Notes: a model not told the origin generated them from the letters alone. Shown: positions 1-9,638, counted from the stretch's first letter. The stretch is 19,854 nt of DNA from Thermoleophilaceae bacterium (GCA_016463365.1 JAEMRJ010000027.1:1-19854); one strand, 5' to 3'. Translations and numbers: made by a program.

Positions 1-3000
1 ACGAGGCCGGTCGGCAGGTGGATCGCCATCGACTTGAGCGTCTTCTGCTTGTCGCTGCGGGTGACGTTCAGCGTCAGGTTCGGGTGACCAGCCGGCGTGG
101 TGTCGTCGACCGATGCGGTGAAGGATGGGTCAAACGGGAAGGTTCCGCAGCCGCTCAGCGGGTAGGACGGCGCGCTGCTGCTGGTTGCGCCGGTGCTTGA
201 GTTGGGCGTGAAGGTCGCGCCGAAGCTGTTTGCGCAGGTCTCGGGGTTCACGACCATCGCGTTGTCGCCGCCGTTGAAGGCCATCGACAGGCTGGTGAAG
301 CCAAGGTCTGGAATGTTGTCGAAGTCGGCGCTGATCTGACCGGTGCCGGTGTCGACCGCGCCGACGCCACCGGTCGGGATCGTGCTCGAACCGTTGATGT
401 TGATCGCGCCGCGCACGATCAGCTTCTGGCCGGGCAGATCGATCACCATGGCGACGCGGTAACGCGTGGTTGATGTCGTGCCGGGTGACTCGAGGTAGAG
501 CTTGCCGGTCGGGTTGTTCGCCAGCAGGTGCGTGACCATCGAAATGTCTGCGAGTTCAGAGCTTGCAGCGCACCCGGCGCCGCCGGCGTTGATCGTCGCC
601 GTCGCGCAGGCTGTGAGGCCTGTGCCGAACGCCGGGTTGATCTCCATGCCGCTCGGGAAAGTGAGCTGCACGCGCTTGATCGTCGGGTTGTCTGCCGCCG
701 AGTTGATCGTGAAGGTCAGGCCCGCCGGGTCGGCCGGGACGGTCGAGGAGGTCGCGACTGCGAGGCTCGGAGCGGTGCCAAACCCTGCGCAGGCGGTGGT
801 CGTGAAGTTGAAGGAGCCGGCGACGGTTGCCGGTGAGGCTCCGTCCGAAACCATCGATGCTGCAACAGCGTTGCTCTGACACTTGCTCGGATTGATCATG
901 AACGGGTTGCCGTTGGCGGTGCTTGCCAGCTGCAGCTGGAGCGAGCGGACACGCACTGCGATGCCTTCGTACCTGGTCGGGAGCTGCGCCGTTGCATCGA
1001 CGCCGAGATCGCTGCGCAGCGTCGTCGCAACCGGAATACTCAGCTTGCCCAGATCGAACGGTCCGACGACCACCGGCATGACCGCGGCAAAGCGTGCGGG
1101 TTCATTGGCGTTGGCCTGAACGTTGTAGAGCGATCCGCTGATCGGGAAGGTCGAAGCGCCCGATCCGATCGTCGTCGAGACAGTTCCGACGATCTGGTTG
1201 GCGGCGCAGTCCCCGGCCGCGGCAGTTGCCTGCGAGCAGAGCGAAGTCGCCGTGGTCGCCGCGACGAGTCCGGTGGGCAGGCCGACGGTGATGTTGCGCA
1301 GATTGCGATTGTTGTCCGGGCGGACGAAGTTCAGCGTGAGGTTCGGGTTGGCCGCAGACGCCGTGGTCGAGACGCTGCCGTTGAAGGTCGGCGCAAAGGC
1401 CAACGGGTCGCTGCAGTTGGTGTCAGGCGTGTAGCCATCCGTGACGGTGCTGTCTGCGCCGGTGCCATTGGGCGTCCAGCGGGCGCTGAAGGTTGCGAGC
1501 GTGCAGCTCTGTGGGTTGACAAACAGCGCCTGACTGCCGCTGTTGAAGGCGACGCGCATGTTCGTGAAACCAAGATCCGGGATGCCCGGGAAGTCGGCGA
1601 CTACCTGGCCGGTGCCCGAGTCGACAGCCCCGGTTCCGCCGGTCGGGATCGTGCTCGAACCGTCAACGCTGATCGCGCCGTGCAGAATCAGATCCTTGCC
1701 CGGAAGCTTGACGATGATCGCCGCCTTGTACCGCGTCGTGCCGGTGCTGCCCGGCTGTTCCAGGTATACGGCGCCGACCTGCGGGGTGGAAAGAAGCGGT
1801 GTGGTCAGGGTGACGGTGCCCAGGCGCGAACCGTTGCCGTCACAGATCGTCTGACCCGGGGTGGTGGCGAGGTTTGCGGCGCTGCAGTAGTTGAGGCCCG
1901 TGCCTGCGGCCGGGTTGAGCTCGAAGCCGGTCGGGAACGTCAGCCTGATCGCCTTGGTCGTCGGGTTCGCGAGCGTGGTGCCCATGTCGAACGTCAGACC
2001 GACCGGCTGGCCGGCCTCGGTCGTGGACGCCGTGACGTCCAGGGTCGGGTCAGTCACGTAGTCGCGGTCGCAGTCGGTGAAGGTTGCGGGCGTGGCGCCG
2101 GCGACGGTCACCGGGTCGGGCGAGATGATGTCGGCACCGATCGAACCGGCCAGACACTCGCTCGGGTTGATCATGAACGGCTGACCGCCGACAGTGCCGT
2201 CGATCGACAGGTTGATCGATCGGACGCGCACGTCGATGCCCTCGTACCTGGTCGGAAGCTGCGAGAAGGTGTCGACGCCGTAGGTACGGGCCGAGTCGAC
2301 CGAGCCGTCATTCAGCGCGGTCGAAATGTCCACCGGAAGATTGCCGAGGTCGAACGGACCCACGAGCACCGGGATCAGCGCGGCGAGGTGTGCCGGCTCG
2401 TTGGCGCCCGGGACGACGTTGTAGACCGTGCCAGGAAGCGAAAGCTGTTCGGCGTTGGCGCCGATCGCGGTGGTGATCGTTCCGACGGCGCTGCTCGGGG
2501 TGGTTGTGCCACATGTTCCAGCAGTCGCGTCTGCCTGCGGACAGCGCGCGACAGCGGTTGTGTTGGCGACCAGGCCGACCGGCAGTTTGATGTTGAGGTT
2601 GCGGATCGAATTGACGGTGTTGCCGCCGTTGGTCACGGCGATGTTCAGGTCTGGATTGGCACCGGCCGCGTAAGTGCTCAGCGTGCCGCTGAAGGTCGGC
2701 GCAAAGTCCTGCGTGCAGTTGTTCGAGGTGGTGAAGTTCTGCGAGCCGGTGGCTGCTGCGCCGCCGCCGTTGGGCGAGACGCTCGTTCCGACCACCCAGC
2801 CGACCTGGCAGGTCGAGGGCGTGATCAGCATGGAGCGGCTGCTCGTGCTGAGGTTCAGCGTGAGGTTGCTGAAGGTAAGGTCAGGAATTGTCAGGAAGCT
2901 TGCAACGACGACGCCGGTTCCGGAGTCCTTCGCGCCGGTGCCGCCAGCCGGAATCGTGGTCGATCCGTCAACCGTTGCGCCGCCGTGGACGATCAGCATC

Positions 3001-6000
3001 TGACCCGGAAGGGCGACGACAATCGCAAGCTTGTAGCGCGTCGCGGCGGTGGCGCCGGGCGACTCGAGGTAGACCTTGCCGGTGAAGCTGCCGTTCAGCA
3101 ACGGGCTGGTCAGCGAGACCGTTCCCTGCTGGGCTGCAGCCGGGCAGAGATCGCTGACGGTGGTGATCGCGTCAATCGTCGCCGTGTCGCAGGTCGTGTT
3201 GGAAGCGTTGTTGCCGACCGCCGGGTTGAGCGACATTCCGGCCGGCATCGTCAACTGGACCGCGCCGATGGACGGGTTGCCGACAACGGAGTTGATCGCC
3301 ACGGTCATCCCGGTCGGGGTCTGCGTGCTCGTGCTGATGCCCGAGATGCCGACCGTCGGCGCGGTGCCGAAGGCGACCGGGCAGCCGGTTGCCGTGTAGG
3401 CGGAAGAGTTGTTGGCGGTCGAGCTGTCGGGCGTGGAGTCGGCGGCCGTCATGTCGGCGCTGATCGTGCCGGCCGTGCACCTGCTCGGGTTGTTCATGTA
3501 GTTCTGGCTGTTGACGGTGCCGTTGATGACCATCTGCATCGTCTGGATGCGAACTGCGATGCCCTCATAGCGCGTCGGCAACGTGGTCGCAAGGTCAATT
3601 CCGTAGTCCGAGCCGCGCAACGAACCGCTGATCGGCACAGTCATGTTTCCGAGGTTGTACGGACCGACCGTGACCGGGATGATCGCCTGGAAGCGGGCGG
3701 GCTCGGTTGCGCCTGGAACGACGGCGAAGATCTTGCCGCCGGTGACGTTGTAGGTCTCTGTGCCCGAGCCGATCGTGACGCTCGGGATAGTTCCGACCTG
3801 CGAGGTCGGCTGGGTGGTGGCGCATGACGCTGCGGCCGCACTGGCCTGGGTGCACTGCGGAACGGTGCCGGTGTTGGCGGTCAGACCTGCCGGCAGGTGG
3901 ATCGACAGGCCCTTGAGCTGCTTGGACTTGTCGGCGCGGGCGATGTTCATCGTCAAAGTCGGATGCGCGTTGGCGACGTAGCTGGAAGCGCTCGCGGTGA
4001 AGGACGGGTTGAACGCGGTGCTCGCGCCAGTCACCGAGTAGGTGGCGTTTGCGGTCTTGTCTGCGCCGTTGGCGTTGTTGGTGAAGGTGCCGGTGAAGGT
4101 CTTGGTGCCGTTGGTCTCGGGGTTGACGACCATCGCGCGGCTGCCGCTGTTGAAGGTCATCGTCAGGGCGGTGAAGCCGAGGTCCGGGATGTTGTTGAAG
4201 TCGGCGTAGATCCTGCCGGTGCCGGTGTCGATCGATCCGGTCGCGCCGGTCGAGGCGGTCGGGATGTCGGTCGAACCGTTGACGGTCACGGCGCCCTGAA
4301 CGATCAGTTCATTCGTGCCCGGCAGGTCGACGATCATCACGACCTTGTAGCGCGTGCCCGCGGTGCTGCCCGGGGCCACGATGTAGACGTTTCCGCTGAT
4401 CGGACTGGTCGAGAGCAACGGGGTCGTCAGTGACACAGTTGCGATCGAGTTGGCCGACGCGCAGCCGGCGACCGTCGGCGTCGTGCACGGCGTGAGGCCG
4501 TTGGCGAATGCCGGGTTGACCTCCATGCCGGTCGGGAAATCAAGCTGGACGCGCTTCATCGTCGGGTTGCTCGCTGCGGTGCCGACGTTGAAGGTCAGGC
4601 CGACCGGGTCGGCTGCCTGCGTGGTGCTCGGGGTGACGCTGAGCGTCGGGTCGGTACCGAAGGGCTTCGCACAGCCGTTGATCGGGAAGGACGCAGAAAC
4701 TTTGTTCTGCGGCGTGACGCCGTTGCTGATGTCGGCGTTGAAGTTGCTCACGGTCTGGCAGACGCTCGGGTTCTCGAAGAATGGTTGACCACCGACGGTG
4801 CCGGCGAGCGTGACGGTCAGCGTGCGGACGCGGATGTCGATGCCTTCGTACTTCTGCGGCAGCTGGGCCGTGGCGTCAATGCCAAGGTCAGCGCGCAGGC
4901 TGGTGGTGACCGGGACTGAGAGGTTTCCAAGGTTGAACGGGCCGACCGTGACCGGGATGACCGCCTGGAAGCGTGCAGGCTCGGAGGCGTTTGGCGTGAC
5001 GTTGTAGACCGATCCGGTCAGCGCGTACTGCTCTGCGTTGGTCCCGACCGAAGCGGACACCGTTCCGACCGCCGGCGTGGCACACGTGCCGGCCGCAGCG
5101 ACCGCCTGCGAGCAGCGCGCAACGTTGTTTGTGTTTGCCACGAAACCGGTGGGCAGGTGGTAGTTCACAGAGCGCAGGTAGTCGACTGTGGCGCCCGGGT
5201 TGGTGACGGTCATCGTCAGGGTCGGGTTGGCGTTGGCGTTGGAGTCACTGACGCTCGCGGAGAACGTCGGGTTGAAGCTTGTCGCAACGCACGGGCTGTT
5301 GGTGTTGAAGTTCGAGTTGTTGGTCGTCGCGCTGCTCGGGTTGTTGTACGGGTACATCTGCGCGACGATCGTGTTGGTTGCCGAGCAGGCGGTCGGCGTG
5401 ACCAGCAACGCCTTGCTGCCGGTGGCGAGGTTCACGGTGAGGTTGTTGAATGAAAGGTCCGGGAGGTTGTCGAAGTCAGCCGTGACGATGCCGGTGCCGG
5501 AGTCCACGTTGCCTGTGGCGCCCACCGGAACGGTCGTGTCGCCGTTGACGCGGACTTTGCCGCGGATGACCAGGCTCTGACCCGGAAGCGCGACGATCAT
5601 CGCCACGCGGAAACGGGTGTCGGGTGATCCCGCCGCATCCGGCGATTCGAGGTAGACATTGCCGGTGAAGGTTCCCGAGATCAGCGGCGTCGTCATCGAC
5701 ACTGTTCCCACGACCTGTTTGCCCGCCGCCGAACATGCGTCTGCACCGCCGGCGCTGCTGTTGATCGTGGCGGTCGGGCAGGTGAATCCGGCGGGGTAGT
5801 TGCCGACGGCGGGGTTGACCGACATGCCGGCGGGGAAGGTCAGCTTGAGCTGCTTCATCGTGGCGTTACCGGCGGCGTTGGTCGTGTTCACGGCCAGGCC
5901 TACGGGCGACTGCGTCGCAGGCGTTGCCGGGTTGGTCGCGACGGTTGCGGTCGGCGGGATCGCGCCGAAGCCGCCGGCGCAGGCGCCGACGGTGAAGTTC

Positions 6001-9000
6001 TGCGTGCCGGTGACGACGTTGGCCAGAGCCGAGGTCATCGTCGCGGTGGTGGTCTTGGTCGCACCGCAGTTGCTCGGATTGGTGAGGAAGTTTGCCCCGT
6101 TGCCCGGCGCGACACCGTTGATCAGGACCTGCAGGCTGCGGTAGCGGATCTTCACGCCTTCGTAGCGGTTGGGAAGCGTGACGCTGGCGTTCAGCCCGTA
6201 GGGATCAGGGTCCGTGGCCGGGCGCATCGAAACGGCGACCGGGAGCGACATTGACCCGAGGTTGAAGGGTCCCAGCACGACCGGAACGATCGCCGTGAAC
6301 TTGGCCAGCGCGCCTGCGGCAGCCGTGTTGTGGAGGCTTCCGCCCAGGCTGGCCAGGCCGACTCCCGGCGAGGCGACAAGCGCCGAACCGACGCTGGTGG
6401 TGACCGAACCGATGCGCGTGTTTGCCGGACAGGTGGCGGCGTCAGCCTGAACCTGGCTACAGGTCGGCACCGCCGCGACTGCGCCGGTCAGGCCAGATGG
6501 CAGCGCGTACGTGACCGAACTCAGCTGCTGGTTCTTCTCGGGGCGGGTGACCGTCGTGGTCAGGTCCGGGTGGGCGTTCGGCGCAGTGGTGGAGAGCGTC
6601 TGGGTGAAGGTCGGCGCCCACGGGTCGGTGCCCGTAGAACCGACAGTGCCGTTGTAGTTGGTCAGGTAACTCGCGTTGGACGTTGCCGGATTGGGCGAGC
6701 TGGTCGAGTGCGGCACGAAGCTCGCGTTGAATGTCTGCGTGCCGATCGTGTCGGAGTTGACGAACATCGGTGTGCTGCTGTTGAAGTCCAGGGCGAAGGA
6801 CGACCACGGGACGTCGGGCAGTCCCGAGAAGGTCGCGATCAGCTGACCGGTTCCGCTGTTCACGGCTCCCGTGCTGCCGGAAACGCCGCCGGTGGTCGAG
6901 CCGTTCAAGGTCACGCCGCCGCGGATGATCAGAAGGCCGCCGGGCATGTTCAGGTACATGACGACCCGGTAGCGCGTCGCCGGGGTGGCGCCTGCCTGCT
7001 CAAGGTAGACCTGTCCGGTGACCGGCGTGCCGAGCAACGGAGTGGTCACTGTGGCGTCGGCGATCTTCGTCGCCGTGCCATTGCAACCGTTGGTGAAGTT
7101 TGTGATGTCGGAGTCGATCGTCGCCGTCGGACAGGCGGTGACCGAGGACGCGAAACCAGGGTTGATTTCGAGACCGGCGGGCATCGTCACGGTCGTGGAC
7201 TTCACGGTTGACTGTTGCGTCGCCGCGGCCCCCTGCGGCTGGCTGAGCGTCAGGTTCAGCCCGGTCGGCTGGGCCGTCGCCAGAGTGGTCGGCGTCACAG
7301 CGACCGTCGGCGAAAAGGCCTGAGGGGTCGTGGCGCAGTCAAGATTCTGGTTTGTGTCACTGAGAACGACCGTCGAGGTCGAGCCGGTTCCCGGAAGTGC
7401 CGGGCCCGACAGGTCCCCGTTGGACTGGATGCTGGCGTCAAAGGCCAGCGGCGCTGCGCAGGTCGCCGACGGGTTCTGCAGGAACGGCACCGCTCCGGCC
7501 ATTCCGTTGAGGGTGAAGGAGAGGCTGCGGTAGTTGACCGGGATGCCGTTGATCGACTGGGTCAGGTCCGTTGAGGCGGTGAGACGGAAAGTGGAGGGGT
7601 TGTCGAGCCTGAGGATCGAGTAACTGATCACGTAGCCGAGATCAAACGGTCCGACGACCGCTGGCGTGGCGATTCCGAGCTTCGCGGTCTGCGTCGCGTC
7701 ATCGGTCACGACGTTGTAGATGTTGCTGACCGGCATCGCGACTGAATCGGTCCCGAGCCCGACGCTCACCGACGCTGTACCGAGGACGTTTGCCGGTCCG
7801 CAGGTCCCGAGGCTGCTCTGCGTCAGGCCGCTGCAGGTGGGGACAGCGACGGCCGAGCCGGCGAAGCCGTACGGCAGCTTGAAGAGGAGGTTCTTGAGGT
7901 TGTCCTGCCGGTCCCCGCGCGTCACAGACAGCGTCATGTCAGGGTGCTGGCCGGCCTGAGTGTTGCTGAGATTCGCGCTGAAGGTCGGCGCGAAGGCATC
8001 AAACGAACAGCTGCCGTTGGTTCCAGCGGTAACGCTGAGCGACTTGTTGGAGACATTCGCCGGCTGACCGCTCCACGGCGTGATCGAGACCGACGCGTTG
8101 TATGAACCGCAGACCTGCGGGTTCACGAGCAGCTGCTGCGCGTCGTTGGGGTTTGCGACGGGGTTGCTGACAGGCGCTCCGAGGTCGTTGAATCCGACGC
8201 CTGTCGACGCCGAGTTGAAATCGAGCGTGACTGCGCTGTAGTTGAACTGCGGCAGGCCGGCGCTGTAGGGCGTGATGTTCTTCAGCGACACCGTCACCTG
8301 GCCGGTGGCCGCGTTAGTAGTCGCGGTACCCACGAACTTCACCATCAGGCCCGCGCGGACCGCATAGATGTAAATCCTGTAAATGCCGGCGGCCTCGTCG
8401 CCGGGCAGCGGATCGCCGATGTAGATCTTGCCGATCAGGTCACCGGTGACCTCGGGTGCAGCGACGGCAACAGTGCCGGCCTCGCTTCCTGGTGGACAGG
8501 TCGGAGCGAGGTCAGAGACCGGGAACGTCCCGGTCGGCGCAACCGGCCTTCGAAACTCGGCCTCCGTGCAACCGGCAGTGCCCAGGCGGTTGGCGACCGC
8601 AGGGTTGATCTTCATGCCGACCGGAAGCGCCATGTCGAATTCTTTGGCGTACGAAGGTTGCGGAACGTTCGTCGTGACGACGGGATTGGTCAGAACCGCG
8701 CGCAAGCCGACCGGTCGGCCGGCCTGGGTGTTGGACTGGGTCAGTGAGAAGCTCGGCGCATAGGCGGGAAGCGAACTGCAGTTCGGGGTCGTGTTCGAGC
8801 TCGCGCGTTTGAAGTCGGGCGCTTCCGGGTAGACGGACGCAGGCTTCAGGTCAACGTCGACGTTGCCGTTCGAGTTGTAGGCACGGGTGCTGACCCGCGT
8901 GGTCCAGGTGTCGCAGCGGGTCGGGCTGGTGAAGAAGGGCTTCGTACTCGGCGCCGGCGCCATGCCGTTGATCGTCTGAGACATCGAGACCAGGCGGATG

Positions 9001-9638
9001 TCCCCGCCGAGAATCGGGTCCGTGCGCGGAAGGTCGTCGACGATCTCGACCTGCAGGCCCTGGTCATCCGGACGCAACGTGATCTTCGCGGTCAGGTTGA
9101 TGTTGACGCCCAGAAACAGCAGGCAGAAGGGCGCGTTGCCCTCGAGGTGGATTCCCAGGTAAGCAGGGACTTCGGGGTTTGCGGCCGGGCGGTTGCGCAG
9201 CAGGTATATGCCGGCGTTGCCGCTGTTGAGGTTGATGTTTCCGCAGATCGAGAGCGTCGAGGACGCCACCGCCGAGATAGTGCCGATCTTGCTGCTCGGT
9301 GATGCGGTGCGGCAGGCGTCGTAGTTCGGGCTACCGCTGCCTGCGGTGACCCCGGTGTAGTCGACGTTGCAGCGGTTGGCGGGCGTGATCGCGTTCGGGT
9401 CGCCGAGCAGGCCGGCGGGGAAGTCGATCACAAGACGCCGCGGGTCGTCGTTGTTGGGCGTCGTGAAGGAAATAGCCTGGGTCACATTGGGGTGCGCGCC
9501 GGCGGCGGTGTTGCTGTAGGTGGCGTTGATCGACGGCGTGACGTCGGCGCGGGCATGCTGCGCGAAGAGGGCGACAAAAAGGCACGCCGCGACCAGGGCA
9601 GTCAGCAGCTGAAGAGCGGTTCGCGACGTCCGTGTCAC
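1..9638 (-). CDS. Giant secreted tandem-repeat protein (3' end outside window)
   Basis: The frame is open without a stop from the GTG at 9638 to the window edge, giving at least 3,212 residues. I translated large stretches across its whole length (about 9638-5700 continuously, then samples down to position 1) and all read in the same frame. It begins with a signal peptide, followed by about 15 modules of roughly 215 residues that alternate between two types. Type A has an LPxGL motif, a Cys pair before V/I-G-T, a PxxLG motif, LPxxYEGIxVR and FxxNPSxC. Type B has PVGL, FPxGMExNP, a Cys pair, GxVYLES, RYxxxxxxxLPG, and VNPxxC. Composition is rich in Thr, Ser, Asn, Ala and Gly, as expected for an extracellular beta-rich protein. 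From memory, similar A-type sequences occur in large uncharacterised exported proteins of Thermoleophilia. Function is unknown; a surface-layer, adhesive or matrix role is inference. No C-terminal anchor is visible because the end lies outside. The start is supported by the signal peptide and a GAAAGGG 11 nt upstream. Confidence 0.93.
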   Translation of the reverse strand, partial: MTRTSRTALQLLTALVAACLFVALFAQHARADVTPSINATYSNTAAGAHPNVTQAISFTTPNNDDPRRLVIDFPAGLLGDPNAITPANRCNVDYTGVTAGSGSPNYDACRTASPSSKIGTISAVASSTLSICGNINLNSGNAGIYLLRNRPAANPEVPAYLGIHLEGNAPFCLLFLGVNINLTAKITLRPDDQGLQVEIVDDLPRTDPILGGDIRLVSMSQTINGMAPAPSTKPFFTSPTRCDTWTTRVSTRAYNSNGNVDVDLKPASVYPEAPDFKRASSNTTPNCSSLPAYAPSFSLTQSNTQAGRPVGLRAVLTNPVVTTNVPQPSYAKEFDMALPVGMKINPAVANRLGTAGCTEAEFRRPVAPTGTFPVSDLAPTCPPGSEAGTVAVAAPEVTGDLIGKIYIGDPLPGDEAAGIYRIYIYAVRAGLMVKFVGTATTNAATGQVTVSLKNITPYSAGLPQFNYSAVTLDFNSASTGVGFNDLGAPVSNPVANPNDAQQLLVNPQVCGSYNASVSITPWSGQPANVSNKSLSVTAGTNGSCSFDAFAPTFSANLSNTQAGQHPDMTLSVTRGDRQDNLKNLLFKLPYGFAGSAVAVPTCSGLTQSSLGTCGPANVLGTASVSVGLGTDSVAMPVSNIYNVVTDDATQTAKLGIATPAVVGPFDLGYVISYSILRLDNPSTFRLTASTDLTQSINGIPVNYRSLSFTLNGMAGAVPFLQNPSATCAAPLAFDASIQSNGDLSGPALPGTGSTSTVVLSDTNQNLDCATTPQAFSPTVAVTPTTLATAQPTGLNLTLSQPQGAAATQQSTVKSTTVTMPAGLEINPGFASSVTACPTATIDSDITNFTNGCNGTATKIADATVTTPLLGTPVTGQVYLEQAGATPATRYRVVMYLNMPGGLLIIRGGVTLNGSTTGGVSGSTGAVNSGTGQLIATFSGLPDVPWSSFALDFNSSTPMFVNSDTIGTQTFNASFVPHSTSSPNPATSNASYLTNYNGTVGSTGTDPWAPTFTQTLSTTAPNAHPDLTTTVTRPEKNQQLSSVTYALPSGLTGAVAAVPTCSQVQADAATCPANTRIGSVTTSVGSALVASPGVGLASLGGSLHNTAAAGALAKFTAIVPVVLGPFNLGSMSLPVAVSMRPATDPDPYGLNASVTLPNRYEGVKIRYRSLQVLINGVAPGNGANFLTNPSNCGATKTTTATMTSALANVVTGTQNFTVGACAGGFGAIPPTATVATNPATPATQSPVGLAVNTTNAAGNATMKQLKLTFPAGMSVNPAVGNYPAGFTCPTATINSSAGGADACSAAGKQVVGTVSMTTPLISGTFTGNVYLESPDAAGSPDTRFRVAMIVALPGQSLVIRGKVRVNGDTTVPVGATGNVDSGTGIVTADFDNLPDLSFNNLTVNLATGSKALLVTPTACSATNTIVAQMYPYNNPSSATTNNSNFNTNSPCVATSFNPTFSASVSDSNANANPTLTMTVTNPGATVDYLRSVNYHLPTGFVANTNNVARCSQAVAAAGTCATPAVGTVSASVGTNAEQYALTGSVYNVTPNASEPARFQAVIPVTVGPFNLGNLSVPVTTSLRADLGIDATAQLPQKYEGIDIRVRTLTVTLAGTVGGQPFFENPSVCQTVSNFNADISNGVTPQNKVSASFPINGCAKPFGTDPTLSVTPSTTQAADPVGLTFNVGTAASNPTMKRVQLDFPTGMEVNPAFANGLTPCTTPTVAGCASANSIATVSLTTPLLSTSPISGNVYIVAPGSTAGTRYKVVMIVDLPGTNELIVQGAVTVNGSTDIPTASTGATGSIDTGTGRIYADFNNIPDLGFTALTMTFNSGSRAMVVNPETNGTKTFTGTFTNNANGADKTANATYSVTGASTAFNPSFTASASSYVANAHPTLTMNIARADKSKQLKGLSIHLPAGLTANTGTVPQCTQASAAAASCATTQPTSQVGTIPSVTIGSGTETYNVTGGKIFAVVPGATEPARFQAIIPVTVGPYNLGNMTVPISGSLRGSDYGIDLATTLPTRYEGIAVRIQTMQMVINGTVNSQNYMNNPSRCTAGTISADMTAADSTPDSSTANNSSAYTATGCPVAFGTAPTVGISGISTSTQTPTGMTVAINSVVGNPSIGAVQLTMPAGMSLNPAVGNNASNTTCDTATIDAITTVSDLCPAAAQQGTVSLTSPLLNGSFTGKVYLESPGATAATRYKLAIVVALPGQMLIVHGGATVDGSTTIPAGGTGAKDSGTGVVVASFLTIPDLTFSNLTLNLSTSSRSMLITPSTCQVGWVVGTSVSPNGGGAAATGSQNFTTSNNCTQDFAPTFSGTLSTYAAGANPDLNIAVTNGGNTVNSIRNLNIKLPVGLVANTTAVARCPQADATAGTCGTTTPSSAVGTITTAIGANAEQLSLPGTVYNVVPGANEPAHLAALIPVLVGPFDLGNLPVDISTALNDGSVDSARTYGVDTFSQLPTRYEGIDVRVRSINLSIDGTVGGQPFMINPSECLAGSIGADIISPDPVTVAGATPATFTDCDRDYVTDPTLDVTASTTEAGQPVGLTFDMGTTLANPTTKAIRLTFPTGFELNPAAGTGLNYCSAANLATTPGQTICDGNGSRLGTVTLTTPLLSTPQVGAVYLEQPGSTGTTRYKAAIIVKLPGKDLILHGAISVDGSSTIPTGGTGAVDSGTGQVVADFPGIPDLGFTNMRVAFNSGSQALFVNPQSCTLATFSARWTPNGTGADSTVTDGYTPDTNCSDPLAFAPTFNGSVSTTASAANPNLTLNFVRPDNNRNLRNITVGLPTGLVAATTATSLCSQATAAAGDCAANQIVGTVSTTIGSGASTFPISGSLYNVQANANEPARFAAVMPVVVGPFDLGKLSIPVATTLRSDLGVDATAQLPTRYEGIAVRVRSLQLQLASTANGNPFMINPSKCQSNAVAASMVSDGASPATVAGSFNFTTTACAGFGTAPSLAVATSSTVPADPAGLTFTINSAADNPTIKRVQLTFPSGMEINPAFGTGLTACATATINAGGAGCAASSELADISMVTHLLANNPTGKLYLESPGTTSTTRYRVAMVIDLPGQKLIVRGAININGSSTIPTGGVGAVDTGTGQISADFDNIPDLGFTSLSMAFNGGDNAMVVNPETCANSFGATFTPNSSTGATSSSAPSYPLSGCGTFPFDPSFTASVDDTTPAGHPNLTLNVTRSDKQKTLKSMAIHLPTGL
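3999..4656 (-). repeat. B module lacking the NPxxC cysteine pair (fourth B)
   Basis: The usual VNPETC reads VVNPETNG, with no Cys, and the matching downstream Cys is also missing (STAFNPSFTAS). The first Cys pair (LTPC...AGCAS) is kept. This is the second of two modules in which both members of the same pair have been lost together. Confidence 0.75.
6606..7313 (-). repeat. B module lacking the NPxxC cysteine pair (second B)
   Basis: The usual VNPxxC reads FVNSDTIG, with no Cys. The partner Cys normally found just before the FxPTF element is also absent (the sequence reads GTDPWAPTF). The other Cys pair (TACP...NGCN) is retained. The loop between these positions is longer than usual. The fold presumably tolerates loss of the whole pair. 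Confidence 0.75.
8748..9545 (-). repeat. First A module (A1), longer and divergent
   Basis: This is the membrane-distal or N-terminal cap of the array. It has FPAGLLGDPN, a Cys pair (RC...AC) before KIGT, LPRTDPILGGDIR and FTSPTRC, so it keeps the A-type order. It is longer than the other A modules and lacks the PxxLG consensus. It has two additional cysteines (SIC and FCL) absent from other A modules, which suggests a third disulfide specific to this end. Confidence 0.75.
9546..9638 (-). other. Signal peptide of the giant repeat protein
   Basis: The first 31 residues have a basic start (MTRTSR), a hydrophobic core (residues 8-26) and an A-R-A type I cleavage site after residue 31, followed by DVTPS. 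This predicts Sec export. Residues 16-19 read V-A-A-C and resemble a lipobox, but the hydrophobic run continues past the Cys (LFVALFA), so cleavage at A31 is more likely. Confidence 0.85.

Larger units (their letters stand above)
1..9545 (-). repeat. Tandem A-B module array, period about 1.26-1.5 kb
   Basis: The LPxGL-type motif of A modules recurs near 9415, 7870, 6498, 5150, 3893, 2580, 1275 and 15. The FPxGM-type motif of B modules recurs near 8610, 7180, 5830, 4530, 3240, 1930 and 640. The NPxxC-type motif occurs once per module near 8915, 8115, 7465, 6760, 6075, 5390, 4765, 4115, 3480, 2805, 2160, 1505, 885 and 240. The array is therefore seven A-B pairs plus a partial eighth A that runs off the edge. 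Copies differ clearly at the protein level and are not near-identical DNA repeats, so this is an old duplication rather than a recent expansion. A and B share the same motif order (proline-glycine strand, Cys pair, G-T, then NPxxC), so they probably descend from one ancestral domain. Confidence 0.9.

Noticed and set aside
1680..3827. 715-codon plus-strand open frame
   Set aside because: It is antisense to the giant repeat gene and is Arg/Asp/Gly/Val-rich with no recognisable domain. The opposite strand carries coherent repeat motifs, so this is a high-GC shadow.
1..9545. CRISPR or DNA-level satellite array as an explanation for the periodicity
   Set aside because: The period is over 1 kb, copies diverge at DNA level, and the frame is maintained throughout, so the repetition is at the protein level.
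9582..9593. Possible lipobox (V-A-A-C) in the giant protein's leader
   Set aside because: The residues after the Cys (LFVALFA) are strongly hydrophobic, and a good A-R-A type I site follows, so lipid modification at C19 is unlikely.
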